64,000 nucleotides of DNA from CBDIHH01 sp965279095 (GTDB lineage: Bacteria > Pseudomonadota > Alphaproteobacteria > Caulobacterales > Caulobacteraceae): positions 1-64,000 of the forward strand of contig CBDIHH010000003.1 in NCBI GenBank assembly GCA_965279095.1, read 5' to 3'. Under the pieces are notes generated by a model. It had not been told where the DNA came from. It saw nothing but the letters and a program-made list of their open reading frames with translations, and ran no database searches. How positions within the stretch are numbered: position 1 is the stretch's first letter; each line of letters opens with the position of its first letter. Of the stretch, positions 28,185-37,481 are shown in pieces. Made by a program: the position numbers and the translations under genes.

Positions 28185-29582
28185 TCAGACCTCCGCGCGC
28201 GTCAGCCGCCCGGCGATGGCCGAGGCGGCGACGGTGGCCGGGCTGGCCAGGTGGGTGCGGGTGCGCGGCCCCTGGCGGTTCTCGAAGTTGCGGTTGGTGG
28301 ACGACACCACCCGCTCGCCCTCGCCGAAATGCTCGCCCCCGGCGAAGAAGCACATGGAGCAGCCGGATTTGCGCCATTCGAAGCCGGCGTCCTTGAACAC
28401 CTGGTCGAGCCCCTCGGCCTCGGCCTGGGCGCGCACCTGCATGGAGCCCGGCACGACGATGGCGCGGATCCCATCGGCGACGTGTTGGCCTTTCAGAACG
28501 GCGGCGGCGGCGCGCAGGTCGGTGATGCGGCCGTTGGTGCAGCTGCCGATGAAGGCCGACTGGATCGGCAGGCCTTCCAGGGCCATGCCCGGCTCCAGCC
28601 CCATATAGGCCAGGGCGGCGCGGGCGGCGTCGCGGGTCTTGGGGTCGGCATAGGCCTCGGGGTCGGGGATCACCCCGGCCAGGCCCACCGCGTGCTGCGG
28701 GCTGGTTCCCCAGGTGACCATCGGCGAGATGGCCGAGGCGTCGATCCGGATGTCCTTGTCGTAGACCGCGTCGGCGTCGCTGCGCAGGGCCATCCAGTCG
28801 GCGGCGGCCTGATCCCAGGCCTCGCCCGTCGGGGCGAGGGGGCGGCCCTTCACATAGTCCAGGGTCTTGGCGTCGGGGGGGCACAGGCCCGTCCAGGCGG
28901 CGAACTCCACCGCCATGTTGCACAGCGTCAGGCGGGCCTCGATGGACAGGGCCTCCACCGCCGAGCCGGTGAACTCCACGGCATAGCCGGAGCCGCCGGC
29001 GGCGCCGTGGGTGCTGATCAGATGCAGGATCATGTCCTTGGCGGTCACGCCGGGGCCGATGGCGCCGTCGAAGGTCACCCGCATCATCTTGGGCTTGCGC
29101 ACCACCAGGGTCTGGGTAGCCAGGGCGTGCTCGGCCTCGGTGGAGCCGATGCCCCAGGCCAGGGCGCCCACCGCCCCCTGGGTGCAGGTGTGGCTGTCGG
29201 GGCAGACGATGGTCAGGCCCGGCTGGGCGTAGCCGAGCTCGGGCGAGACCACATGGACGATGCCCTGCAGGGGGTCGTTGACGTCGAGCACGCGGATGCC
29301 CGCCTCGCGCGCCGCCTCGCGGGTCTCCTGGATGAAGGCCTTGCCGCCCGGCATGGTGGTGTCGTCGCTGCGGTGCTCGAAGGTGTCGACGATGTGATCC
29401 ATCGCCACCATGTCCTGGCCCGGATTGCGCACCGCGCGGTCCGCTTCGGCCAGGCTCTTGAGGGCGATGGAGCCGGTGCGCTCATGCAGCAGCACCCGGT
29501 CGATGTAGATCAGGCTGCTGCCGTCAGGCAGGAGGGCGACCTCGTGCTGGCGCCACAGTTTCTCGATGATGCTTAGCCCCAT
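28185..29582 (-). CDS. leuC: 3-isopropylmalate dehydratase large subunit
   Basis: Large subunit of isopropylmalate isomerase; carries the 4Fe-4S cluster. 465 residues from ATG 29582 (MGLSIIEKLWRQH). The cluster ligands are in IGSCTNGRITDL and GCSMCFFAGG; VCPDSHTCTQGAVGALAWGIGSTE is the usual signature. The open frame upstream to 29759 carries no homology and no ribosome binding site. It heads an operon of four genes with no gaps. The upstream 266 bp show no Leu-rich leader like that of ilvB. Confidence 0.95.
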   Translation of the reverse strand: MGLSIIEKLWRQHEVALLPDGSSLIYIDRVLLHERTGSIALKSLAEADRAVRNPGQDMVAMDHIVDTFEHRSDDTTMPGGKAFIQETREAAREAGIRVLDVNDPLQGIVHVVSPELGYAQPGLTIVCPDSHTCTQGAVGALAWGIGSTEAEHALATQTLVVRKPKMMRVTFDGAIGPGVTAKDMILHLISTHGAAGGSGYAVEFTGSAVEALSIEARLTLCNMAVEFAAWTGLCPPDAKTLDYVKGRPLAPTGEAWDQAAADWMALRSDADAVYDKDIRIDASAISPMVTWGTSPQHAVGLAGVIPDPEAYADPKTRDAARAALAYMGLEPGMALEGLPIQSAFIGSCTNGRITDLRAAAAVLKGQHVADGIRAIVVPGSMQVRAQAEAEGLDQVFKDAGFEWRKSGCSMCFFAGGEHFGEGERVVSSTNRNFENRQGPRTRTHLASPATVAASAIAGRLTRAEV

Positions 29583-29848
29583 GGGCGGCGTTTCCAAACT
29601 CTTCAAAGACGGCCTTGAGCGGCCGCATCCTAGGGCGGCGAGCGGCCTGCCAGACGGATTGCCGCCATCTTGCCCGCCTGTCGGCCTCGCCCCCGCTGGC
29701 CGGGGGCTGCTCCATATAGGCGGCGGCGCGCGCGCGATCCAGCGCCCCGCGCAAGTCACTTTCCTTTGATTATCGCCGCGTTGCCGCCGGCGTCATCGTC
29801 CCTACATGCGGAGGGGCTAGGGAGCCCTCAGTACCCAGGAGGATCTCC

Positions 29849-30079
29849 ATGGTCCACGTGATTTCCGTTATGCCCGATCAGGACGGCTGGACCGTCAAAT
29901 CCGACGCCTTCGCCAACGCCATGGTCTTCCGCAGCGGCGCCAAGGCCGAGGCCGCGGCCCGAGGGCTCGGGGTGCGGTTCGCCCGCAGCGGCCAGGCGGC
30001 GCAGATCTGGGTCTACCTGCGCGACGGCACCCTGGCCGGCCAGTTCGTCTGCGCGCCGCAGCCGCAGCTGGCGAGCTGA
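29849..30079 (+). CDS. Small protein, DUF2188-like
   Basis: 76 residues from ATG 29849 with CAGGAGGA seven bases upstream. The pattern HVISVMPDQDGWTVKSDAFANAMVFRSGAKAEAAARGLGV..AQIWVYLRDGTLAGQF resembles the small DUF2188 family, in which a short beta-sheet protein follows one helix. No signal peptide. It is divergent from leuC and convergent with the monooxygenase at 30104. The role is unknown. Confidence 0.75.
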   Translation: MVHVISVMPDQDGWTVKSDAFANAMVFRSGAKAEAAARGLGVRFARSGQAAQIWVYLRDGTLAGQFVCAPQPQLAS

Positions 30080-30103
30080 TCGGCCGCCCTTTTTAGAGAC
30101 CCG

Positions 30104-31162
30104 CTACCTGGCGGCGGCGGCGGCGCGGAACATCGGCAGGAGCTTCTCGCCGATCTCGGCGTCGTCGATGACCGGCTCGAAGCCGGTGATCAGGAACCTG
30201 CGGATGCCGATGTCGTAGTAGCCCATCAGCGCCTCGGTGAGCTGTTCCGGCGTTCCCACCAGACTGAGGACGGTGGCGCGGCCCTTGGTGGCCTCGGTGA
30301 GGCCGGTCCACAGGCGCTTGTCGGGGCCCTCCTTGAAGGCCAGGGCGGCGGCGAGGCGACGCTCGTCGAATTCCCCCTGGCCGCGGCCGATGACCCCGTG
30401 CGTGGCCTGGTACTGCTCGATGGTGTCGAGGATGGCGTGGGCCTTGTTCCAGGCGGCCTCCTCGGTGTCGCCCATGATCAGGCGCACCGACATGCAGAAC
30501 TCCGGATCGCGGTCGTGGGCGGCGGCGGCGGCGCGAACCTGCTCGACCTGGGCGGAGACCCGCTCCACCGTGCCGCTGCCCATGGCGTAGACGTCGGCGC
30601 AGGCGCCCGCGCCCTCGATGGCCGGGGGGGTGCTGCCACCCCAGAAGACGGGGATGTCATGGCCGTTGAAGGGCTTGGGCTCGGAGAAGGCTTGCTCGAA
30701 CTTGTAGAACTGGCCCTCGTAGTCGAAGGGGGCTTCGGCCGCCCAGACGGCGCGCAGGATCTCGACATATTCGCGGCTGCGGGCGTAGCGGCCCTCCTTG
30801 GCGGAATAGTCGCCGTCGTTGCGGATCTCGACGTCGCTGGCGCCGGTGATGATGTGCACGGCCAGGCGGCCGTGGCTCATGGCGTCCAGGGTCGCCAGCA
30901 TCCGCGCGGCCATGGTCGGGGCGATGAAGCCCGGACGGTGGGCGAGCATGACCTTGAGGCGGGTGGTGGAGGCGAGAACCTGGGAGGCGACGACGATGCT
31001 GTCGGCGCTGCGCGCCGTCTGGGCGACCAGCACCCGGTCATAGCCGGCGGCCTCGTAGCCTCGGGCGTGCTCGATGGGAAAGTCGGGCTCGAACTTGGCG
31101 CGTTCGGGATGGGCCTCCGAGCCCCGCGACGGCCACAACAGCCCGATGATTTCGATGGACAC
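30104..31162 (-). CDS. LLM-class flavin monooxygenase, SsuD-like
   Basis: 352 residues of the luciferase-like TIM-barrel fold. EIIGLLWPSRGSE, FPIEHARGYEAAGYDRVLVAQTARSADS, LAHRPGFIAPTMAARMLATLDAMSHGRLAVHIITGASD and PVFWGGSTPPAIE closely follow alkanesulfonate monooxygenases. It would use FMNH2 from a separate reductase. There are no ssuABC transport or ssuE reductase genes here, so the sulfonate role is only a family inference. Confidence 0.9.
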   Translation of the reverse strand: MSIEIIGLLWPSRGSEAHPERAKFEPDFPIEHARGYEAAGYDRVLVAQTARSADSIVVASQVLASTTRLKVMLAHRPGFIAPTMAARMLATLDAMSHGRLAVHIITGASDVEIRNDGDYSAKEGRYARSREYVEILRAVWAAEAPFDYEGQFYKFEQAFSEPKPFNGHDIPVFWGGSTPPAIEGAGACADVYAMGSGTVERVSAQVEQVRAAAAAHDRDPEFCMSVRLIMGDTEEAAWNKAHAILDTIEQYQATHGVIGRGQGEFDERRLAAALAFKEGPDKRLWTGLTEATKGRATVLSLVGTPEQLTEALMGYYDIGIRRFLITGFEPVIDDAEIGEKLLPMFRAAAAAR

Positions 31163-31311
31163 GGGTCAGTTTCCCTGTTGGTTCCTCCCCTGTCTGGCGG
31201 GCGGGGCCTTAGGGTTCAACCGGTTTGTCGGGGCCGCTCGCCATGCGAGCCGCCTGACAAGGGACCGATCCGATGCTCTAAAGGTCGGGTCCGCCGCCAG
31301 GAGCCCGACGC

Positions 31312-32907
31312 ATGCCCCGTCCCGTCCTTCTCGCCATCGACCAGGGCACCAGCTCCAGCCGGACCATCGCCTTCTCGACTCGAGGGTCGATCCTGGGTCT
31401 GGAACAGCGGCCGTTCGAACAGATCTACCCGCAGTCCGGCTGGGTCGAGCACGACCCGGAGCTGATCTGGGCCTCGACCCTGTCGACGGCGCGCCGGGTG
31501 CTGAAGCAGATGAAGGCCAAGGACCGCCCGGTGGCGGCCATCGGCGTCACCAACCAGCGCGAAACCACCCTCGTGTGGGACCGCAAGACCGGCGCCCCGA
31601 TTCACAACGCCATCGTCTGGCAGGACCGCCGCACCGCCGAGCGCTGTCGCCAGCTGGCCGAGGCGGGGCACGAGGCCCTCGTGCGGGCGAAGACCGGCCT
31701 GCTGCTGGATCCCTATTTCTCGGCGACCAAGCTGGCGTGGATCCTCGACAACACCCCCGGCGCCCGGGCGGCGGCCAAGGCCGGCCAGCTGGCCTTCGGC
31801 ACCGTGGACAGCTTCCTGATCTGGCGGCTGACCGGGGGCCGGGAGCATGTGACCGACGCCACCAACGCCAGCCGCACCGCCCTCTACGACATCGTCCGCG
31901 GGCGCTGGGACGAGGAGCTGTGCGACCTCTTCCACGTGCCGATCGCCTGCCTCCCAGAGGTGCGCGACAGCGCCGGCGATTTTGGCCTGTGCGATCCGGC
32001 GGTGCTGGGCGAGGCCCTGCCGATCCGCGGCGTGGCGGGCGACCAGCAGGCGGCCCTGGTGGGCCAGGCGGGCTTCGCGGTGGGCGAGGTCAAGAGCACC
32101 TACGGCACCGGCGCCTTCCTGGTGCTCAACACCGGGGACAAGATGGTGCTGTCGGACAACCGCCTGCTGACCACCATCGCCTATCGCATCGGCGGCCAGA
32201 CCACCTACGCCATGGAGGGCTCGATCCTGTCGGCCGGGTCGACCATCCAGTGGCTGCGCGACGGGCTGGGGCTGTTCTCCAAGGCGTCGGAGGTGGAGTC
32301 CCTGGCTCGGTCCGTTCCCGACACCGGCGGCGTCTATCTGGTGCCGGCCTTCACGGGGCTGGGGGCGCCCTATTGGGATCCGGACGCCCGCGGCGCCCTG
32401 ATCGGCCTGTCGCGGGCCTCGGGACGGGCCGAGATCGCCCGGGCCGGGGTGGACAGCGCGGTCTACCAGACCCGCGACCTCATCGACGCCATGGCGGCCG
32501 ACGGTGTCTCGCCCGCCGCGCTCAAGGTCGACGGCGGCATGGCCGCCAACGGCTATTTCCTGCAGCGCCTGGCCGATGTGCTGAATCTGCCGGTGGTGCG
32601 GCCCAAGGTGGCCGAGACCACCGCCTTCGGCGCCGCCTGCCTGGCGGGTCTGGGCAGCGGGGTGTTCGACTCGCTGGACGACATCGCCGCCCTCTGGACC
32701 GCCGATGTCCGGTGCGAGCCGGCGCTGGGGGACGCCGACCGGGACGCGCAACTGGCCGGCTGGCGCCAGGCCGTGCAGCGGGTCCGCACCGCGCCGCCGC
32801 CGGCGGCTCCGCCCACGTCCAAGGCCAAGCCCAAGTCCCCGACCAAGCCCAGGTTGTCGCCCAAGGCTAAGCCCAAGCCTGCCTCCCGGGCAAAGCGCGC
32901 GCCATGA
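31312..32907 (+). CDS. glpK: Glycerol kinase with basic C-terminal tail
   Basis: Phosphorylates glycerol to glycerol-3-phosphate. 531 residues from ATG 31312, with AGGAG upstream. LLAIDQGTSSSRTIAF, TNQRETTLVWDRKTG, NAIVWQDRRT, KSTYGTGAFLVLNTG and DGGMAANGYFLQ are canonical. After about residue 500 comes a Lys/Pro/Ala tail of about 30 residues (PTSKAKPKSPTKPRLSPK and on), absent from ordinary GlpK. It overlaps the SMP-30 gene by 4 bp. glpF, glpD and glpR are not present. Confidence 0.94.
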   Translation: MPRPVLLAIDQGTSSSRTIAFSTRGSILGLEQRPFEQIYPQSGWVEHDPELIWASTLSTARRVLKQMKAKDRPVAAIGVTNQRETTLVWDRKTGAPIHNAIVWQDRRTAERCRQLAEAGHEALVRAKTGLLLDPYFSATKLAWILDNTPGARAAAKAGQLAFGTVDSFLIWRLTGGREHVTDATNASRTALYDIVRGRWDEELCDLFHVPIACLPEVRDSAGDFGLCDPAVLGEALPIRGVAGDQQAALVGQAGFAVGEVKSTYGTGAFLVLNTGDKMVLSDNRLLTTIAYRIGGQTTYAMEGSILSAGSTIQWLRDGLGLFSKASEVESLARSVPDTGGVYLVPAFTGLGAPYWDPDARGALIGLSRASGRAEIARAGVDSAVYQTRDLIDAMAADGVSPAALKVDGGMAANGYFLQRLADVLNLPVVRPKVAETTAFGAACLAGLGSGVFDSLDDIAALWTADVRCEPALGDADRDAQLAGWRQAVQRVRTAPPPAAPPTSKAKPKSPTKPRLSPKAKPKPASRAKRAP

Positions 32908-33761
32908 CCTTCCGCTGCGTCCTTGAGGCGGGGACGGCGCTGGGCGAGTCGCCGGTGTGGGACGCGGCGCGGGGGCTGCTGTTCTTCGTCGACATCTCCG
33001 GGCGGCGTCTCCACCGCTATGAGCCAGCCACGGGCGCGCACGATTGCTGGCCCGTGGAGGAGGACACCGGCTGCATCGCCCTGGTCCGGGGCGGCGGGCT
33101 GGTGGCCGGGATGCGCTCGGGGGTGTGGCTCTTGGACGAGGCCGGCCGGCCAGGGCGCCTGCTGGCGGGCAACCCGGAGGATACGGCCTCGAGCCGGTTC
33201 AACGACGGGGCCGTGGATCCTCGAGGCCGCTTCCTGCTGGGGACGATGGACGAAAGCCGGCAGGGGCGGGCGAACCTTTATCGCCTGGACCGCCTCGGAC
33301 TGGCGGTGCTCGCCTCCGGACTCACGACCTCCAACGGCCTCGCATTCTCGCCGGACGGGCGAACGATGTACCACGCCGACACCCCGCGCTTCGTCGTGCG
33401 TCGCTACGACTACGACCCCGCCACCGGAGAGGCCGCCAACCCGCGGCCGTTCGTCCAGCTGGATCCCCAGGGCGCCGACCGCGGACGGCCGGACGGGGCG
33501 GCGGTAGACATCGACGGCTGCTACTGGAGCGCCCTGTATGAGGGCGGGCGGGTGCATCGCTACGATCCCGATGGCCGGCTGATGGCGCAATACCCGGTTC
33601 CGGCGCGAAAGCCGACCATGCCCCGGTTCGGCGGCCCGGACCTTCGCACCCTCTACGTGACCAGCGCCTCAGATCCCGCCGACGCCACGCCCGGCGGGGT
33701 CTATGCGATGCAGGCGGACACGCCAGGGCTCCCGGGGGCGGTGTTCGACCCCGAGGTCTGA
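32904..33761 (+). CDS. SMP-30/gluconolactonase family protein
   Basis: 285 residues of a six-bladed beta-propeller. LGESPVWDAARGLLFFVDISGRRLHRY, SSRFNDGAVDPRGRFLLGTMDE, TTSNGLAFSPDGRTMYHADT and GRPDGAAVDIDGCYWSALYEGGRV place the metal-site residues (Glu, Asn, Asp) as in sugar lactonases. It hydrolyses an aldonolactone, probably in the cytoplasm. The ATGA overlap with glpK suggests co-expression, possibly for polyol or sugar-acid use. Confidence 0.9.
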   Translation: MTFRCVLEAGTALGESPVWDAARGLLFFVDISGRRLHRYEPATGAHDCWPVEEDTGCIALVRGGGLVAGMRSGVWLLDEAGRPGRLLAGNPEDTASSRFNDGAVDPRGRFLLGTMDESRQGRANLYRLDRLGLAVLASGLTTSNGLAFSPDGRTMYHADTPRFVVRRYDYDPATGEAANPRPFVQLDPQGADRGRPDGAAVDIDGCYWSALYEGGRVHRYDPDGRLMAQYPVPARKPTMPRFGGPDLRTLYVTSASDPADATPGGVYAMQADTPGLPGAVFDPEV

Positions 33762-33774
33762 GGCCGACGCGCGA

Positions 33775-34386
33775 TCACACCCCTTGCGGCAGGCAGGCCT
33801 GGGGGCCGGCCACCGCACGGGCGATGGGGGCGTAGGCGGCGAGCCAGGCGCGGCCGCGCGGGACGAGGTCCTGGCGCCGGGTGGTGGCCGGGTTGAGGAT
33901 GGCGTCGGCGAGGGGCTGCTGCGGCCAGACCAGGAAGTTCACGCCGTCCACATTGGCGAACACGGGCAGCGGCCGCCGGGCGAGCAGGCCGAAGGCGCGC
34001 TTGGCGTCGGTGGTCCGATAGGCGTCGGACCCGTGGAGGGCCCGCCCGACGATGAAGGCGTTCTCGAACACCGAGGCGGGGGGCGTGACGCGGTCGAGGG
34101 CGAACATCACCCCCAGCCGGTCGGGCCGGTAGGCGTCGGGCATGTCGGCCAGGCGTCGCCAGGCGCAGTTCCACGCGCGGCAGACGGGCGGCCTTGTCTC
34201 GTAGATGACGCATCCCGAGCCGGTGCAGTGACTGCACAGGGTGTTGGCCGGCTTCTGCAGCTCGGGCTCGTCGATCTTCAGCACCTGACAGCAGGCCACG
34301 CAGTCGCCGCAGGCGTGCGCATCGATCAGGGGGCCCAGCAGTCGGTCGCTGGGCGTTCCGGCCGGAGGCGGGGTCTCGCGCTGCAT
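33775..34386 (-). CDS. YkgJ-type cysteine-cluster protein
   Basis: 203 residues from ATG 34386. Eight to nine cysteines in the first 90 residues (CGDCVACCQVL, CSHCTGSGCVIYETRPPVCRAWNCAWR) match the YkgJ/UPF0153 zinc- or iron-binding cluster. The C-terminal half is hydrophobic-polar without motifs. The metal and role are unknown for the family. A GTG three codons upstream is an alternative start. It is convergent with the SMP-30 gene, 13 bp apart. Confidence 0.85.
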   Translation of the reverse strand: MQRETPPPAGTPSDRLLGPLIDAHACGDCVACCQVLKIDEPELQKPANTLCSHCTGSGCVIYETRPPVCRAWNCAWRRLADMPDAYRPDRLGVMFALDRVTPPASVFENAFIVGRALHGSDAYRTTDAKRAFGLLARRPLPVFANVDGVNFLVWPQQPLADAILNPATTRRQDLVPRGRAWLAAYAPIARAVAGPQACLPQGV

Positions 34387-34435
34387 GGCCCGCACAACAC
34401 CCGATCGTCGTTAACGAACCATGCCGCGTCGGCGC

Positions 34436-35020
34436 CTATGCCAGCCGGCGCAGAAGCGCCGCCTTCACCGTGGGCCATTCGGCGTCGATGATGCTGAAGA
34501 CCACGGAATTGCGCTTGCGACCGCCCGGCATGATCCGCTCGTTGCGCAGCACGCCCTCCTGCACGGCGCCGATCCGGGCGATGGCGGCGCGCGAGGCGCT
34601 GTTCAGTTCGTCGGTCTGGAATTCGACCCGCACCAGATCCATCACCTCGAAGGCATGGGTGAGCATCAGGAACTTGGCCTCGGTGTTGACGAAGGTGCGC
34701 TGCCAGGCGCGGGCGATCCAGGTATGGCCGATCTCGGCCTTGCGGTTCTTGGCATCGATCCGCCAGAAGCGGGTGCTGCCGACCACGCGGCCGTCGGCGG
34801 CCAGGCGGGTGACGAACGGCAGCATCGTCCCGGCCTCGGCGCCGGCCAGGGCGACGGCGATATAGTCATCGATGGTGCCTGAGCGGGGCACGGTGGTCAC
34901 CGTCAGGCCCCACAATTCCCCGTCCGCGGCGGCGGCGACAAGGGCGCGCGCATCGGCGGCGGTCATCGGATCCAGCCGCACGCGGGGGCCTAGGAGACTG
35001 GGCTGGGCGGGGGGCGTCAT
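34436..35020 (-). CDS. GNAT-family N-acetyltransferase
   Basis: 194 residues from ATG 35020. LLGPRVRLDPMTAADARALVAAA at the start and KNRKAEIGHTWIARAWQRTFVNTEAKFLMLTHAFE in the middle follow the RimJ/RimL-like GNAT group. VMDLVRVEFQTDELNSASRAAIARIGAVQEGVLR also fits that group. It uses acetyl-CoA; the acceptor is not known. In-frame starts at 35032 and 35044 are possible. It stands alone, 33 bp from the monooxygenase gene upstream. Confidence 0.88.
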   Translation of the reverse strand: MTPPAQPSLLGPRVRLDPMTAADARALVAAAADGELWGLTVTTVPRSGTIDDYIAVALAGAEAGTMLPFVTRLAADGRVVGSTRFWRIDAKNRKAEIGHTWIARAWQRTFVNTEAKFLMLTHAFEVMDLVRVEFQTDELNSASRAAIARIGAVQEGVLRNERIMPGGRKRNSVVFSIIDAEWPTVKAALLRRLA

Positions 35021-35053
35021 GCCGCCGTCCATAGCCGCGCCCACCTGACGTGG

Positions 35054-36439
35054 CTAGGTTCGCCCGACCTTCGCCCACATGTCCGGCTCCACGCCGCGGT
35101 CGGGGTGCTCGACGAAGGTGTTGACGGGGCGGGACAGGCCGAGGTTCTCGCGCAGGGTGGCGCCTTCGTAGTCGGTGCGGAACAGGCCCCGCGCCTGCAG
35201 GATCGGCACCACCTGATCGACGAAGTCGTCGAGGCCGCCGGGCAGGTAGTTGGGCGCCAGGGAGATGCCATCGGCGGCGCCGCCGGTGAACCAGGCTTCG
35301 CACAGGTCGGCGATGGCCTCCGGCGTGCCGGCCGCCGAGACGGAGGCGCGCGAGACGCTGACGCGGCGGGCGAGCTGGCGGATGGACAGGCCCTCGTCGC
35401 GGGCCATGGCGAGGATCTGCTGCTGCACCCACTGGCCGCCCTCGGTGGGCGGGACCTCGGGCAGCGGGCCGTCGAGGGGCCAGGCCGACAGGTCAAAGCC
35501 GCCGAGCAAGGTCTGCAGCTTGCTGACCGCCAGGTCCAGGGGGATCAGCGCCAGGAGTTCCTCCTGCGCCGCGCGGGCCTCAGCCTCGGTGCTGCGCACC
35601 ATCAGCTGCATGGAGGGGAAGATCAGCATCTGGTCTGGGTCGCGGCCGAAGCCTGCCGCGCGGGCCTTCATGTCGGCGTAGAAGGCCTGGCCCTTGGCCA
35701 CGGACGACTGGGCCGTGAACACCAGGTCGGCGGTGCGGGCGGCGAGGTTGCGGCCCACCTCCGAGCCCCCGGCCTGGACAATGATGGGATGACCCTGCGG
35801 CGGCCGGCCGACGTTCAAGGGGCCGTTCACCTGGAAGAAGCGGCCCTTGTGGCCCAGGGCGTGGACCTTGCCGGGGTCGAAATACCGGCCGGCGGCCTGG
35901 TCGCGCAGGTGCGAGCCGTCCTCCCAGCAGTCCCACAGGGCCTTGACCACGTCGACGAACTCCTCGGCCCGCTCGTAGCGCTGGTCGTGGTCGAGGTTGC
36001 CGTCGCGGCCGAAGTTCCGCGCCTCGCTGTCGGTGGTCGAGGTGACCACGTTCCAGCCGGCCCGGCCGTGGCTCAGGTGATCGAGCGAGGCGAACCGGCG
36101 GGCGATGGCGTAGGGCTCGTTGTAGGTGGTCGAGGCGGTGCCGATCAGGCCGATGTCGCGCGTGATCACCGACAAGGCGGCCAACAGGGTGGTGGGCTCC
36201 AGCTTGCCGCCGTTGTCGGAGGCGGCGAAGGCGTCGGCGCCCTCGATGTGGTGGTAGCCCTGGGCGTCGCCGGCGAAATAGACGTGGAACTTGCCGCGCT
36301 CGGCCGTCTGGACCAGATGGCGATATAGCTCGAAGTCGTGCAGGTCGCTCTGCGCCCCGGGATAGCGCCAGCCTCCGGGATGGGCGCCGCCGTTGTGGAT
36401 GAACACCGCCAGCTTCATCTGGCGCAAGGGAGGCGCCAT
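35054..36439 (-). CDS. NtaA/SnaA/DszA-type flavin monooxygenase
   Basis: 461 residues of the LLM superfamily, NtaA subgroup: MKLAVFIHNGGAHPGGWRYPGA, GKFHVYFAGDAQGYHH, LTLLAALS-type FMN region, SLDHLSHGRAGWNVVTSTTDSEARNFG and GHPIIVQAGGSEVGRNLAARTADLVFT. Relatives attack nitrilotriacetate, dibenzothiophene sulfone or pristinamycin. It starts 1 bp after the alpha/beta hydrolase stop, so the two are one operon. The reduced flavin must come from a reductase elsewhere. Confidence 0.9.
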   Translation of the reverse strand: MAPPLRQMKLAVFIHNGGAHPGGWRYPGAQSDLHDFELYRHLVQTAERGKFHVYFAGDAQGYHHIEGADAFAASDNGGKLEPTTLLAALSVITRDIGLIGTASTTYNEPYAIARRFASLDHLSHGRAGWNVVTSTTDSEARNFGRDGNLDHDQRYERAEEFVDVVKALWDCWEDGSHLRDQAAGRYFDPGKVHALGHKGRFFQVNGPLNVGRPPQGHPIIVQAGGSEVGRNLAARTADLVFTAQSSVAKGQAFYADMKARAAGFGRDPDQMLIFPSMQLMVRSTEAEARAAQEELLALIPLDLAVSKLQTLLGGFDLSAWPLDGPLPEVPPTEGGQWVQQQILAMARDEGLSIRQLARRVSVSRASVSAAGTPEAIADLCEAWFTGGAADGISLAPNYLPGGLDDFVDQVVPILQARGLFRTDYEGATLRENLGLSRPVNTFVEHPDRGVEPDMWAKVGRT

Positions 36440-36440
36440 C

Positions 36441-37292
36441 TCAGGCCGCCCGGTCGAGGAAGTCGCGGATCAGGCCGACCATGCGGTCGGTCTCCAGTTC
36501 CAACACCCCGTGCTTGGCGTTGGGGATGGAGACCATCCGGCCGTGGGGCAGGCGGCCGGCCTCTCGGGCGGTGACCTCGGCGAGGTCGTCGTCGGGGCGC
36601 AGGACCAGGGCGGGGACAGAGACCTCGCCGAGGGCGCGCTGGAAGTCGTAGCGGTAGACGGCGGCATAGGCGTTGGACATGTTGCCGCCCGCCCGCAGGT
36701 TCTCGGCCAGGGACTTGTGGCGCCATTCGGGGGTGGTGCGCGGGTCGAAAAGCCCCTCCATGATTTTCCAGACGGCCTCGATGTGGGAGAGGTCGGCCTT
36801 GGGCCGGGCGTAGGTCTTCAGGCCCTCCAGCTTCTTCGCCCGGGTCTCGGGGTCGTAGGCGGCGAGCCCCAAAAGGATGATGCGGCGGACCTTGCCGGGC
36901 CCCGCCAGGGCCATCTGGGTCGCGTGCAGCGAGCCGGTGTGCATGCCCATGGCGTCGAAGGGCCCGGGGTCCACCACCCCCGCGGCGGCCAGATCAGCCA
37001 TCAGCCTCAGGAAGCCGTCGGCATAGTCCTCGATGCGCACCGCCCCCGGCGGGGCGTCGCTGGCGCCGTAGCCCGGGGTGTCCGGGGCGATCACCACCCG
37101 GTCGACGCCCAGATGCGGCATGATCGGCTCGTATTCCCAGCCGGACTTGGGCGTCTGGTGCAGCAGGATGAGGGGGGGCTTGTTGCCCGGGCCGGGGGTT
37201 CCGGCGACGCGGTAATGGACCTGGCCGAAGGGGCCGTCGATGTAGGCCCTGCGGATCGGCGCCGTGGGGGCGGTGGTCGCGGTGTCGCTCAT
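36441..37292 (-). CDS. Alpha/beta hydrolase with His at the nucleophile position
   Basis: 283 residues. HYRVAGTPGPGNKPPLILLHQTP forms the oxyanion region. The acid Asp lies in LVLRPDDDLAE and the catalytic His in NAKHGVLE. The nucleophile elbow, however, reads GMHTGS, so the central residue of the usual GxSxG is His; Thr and Ser follow. I have seen similar GxHTG elbows in unassigned hydrolases, so this is probably a subgroup rather than a mutation. It is co-transcribed with the flavin monooxygenase and may process its product. Confidence 0.85.
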   Translation of the reverse strand: MSDTATTAPTAPIRRAYIDGPFGQVHYRVAGTPGPGNKPPLILLHQTPKSGWEYEPIMPHLGVDRVVIAPDTPGYGASDAPPGAVRIEDYADGFLRLMADLAAAGVVDPGPFDAMGMHTGSLHATQMALAGPGKVRRIILLGLAAYDPETRAKKLEGLKTYARPKADLSHIEAVWKIMEGLFDPRTTPEWRHKSLAENLRAGGNMSNAYAAVYRYDFQRALGEVSVPALVLRPDDDLAEVTAREAGRLPHGRMVSIPNAKHGVLELETDRMVGLIRDFLDRAA

Positions 37293-37481
37293 GAGCAGGC
37301 CTCTTTCGGTGCGCGCGCCAGCACATCACGAGCCCCGTGTCCGGCCCAAGCGCAATCGTCCCAGGGGCGGCGGCCTGATCGCCTGTCGGACGAGGGCGAC
37401 GGCCGACGCGGCGGGGCTTGATCCATGCGGCGGGGCGCGGGAACCTGCGACATCCGGCCATCGCCGCGAGGAGAGTTCCCC

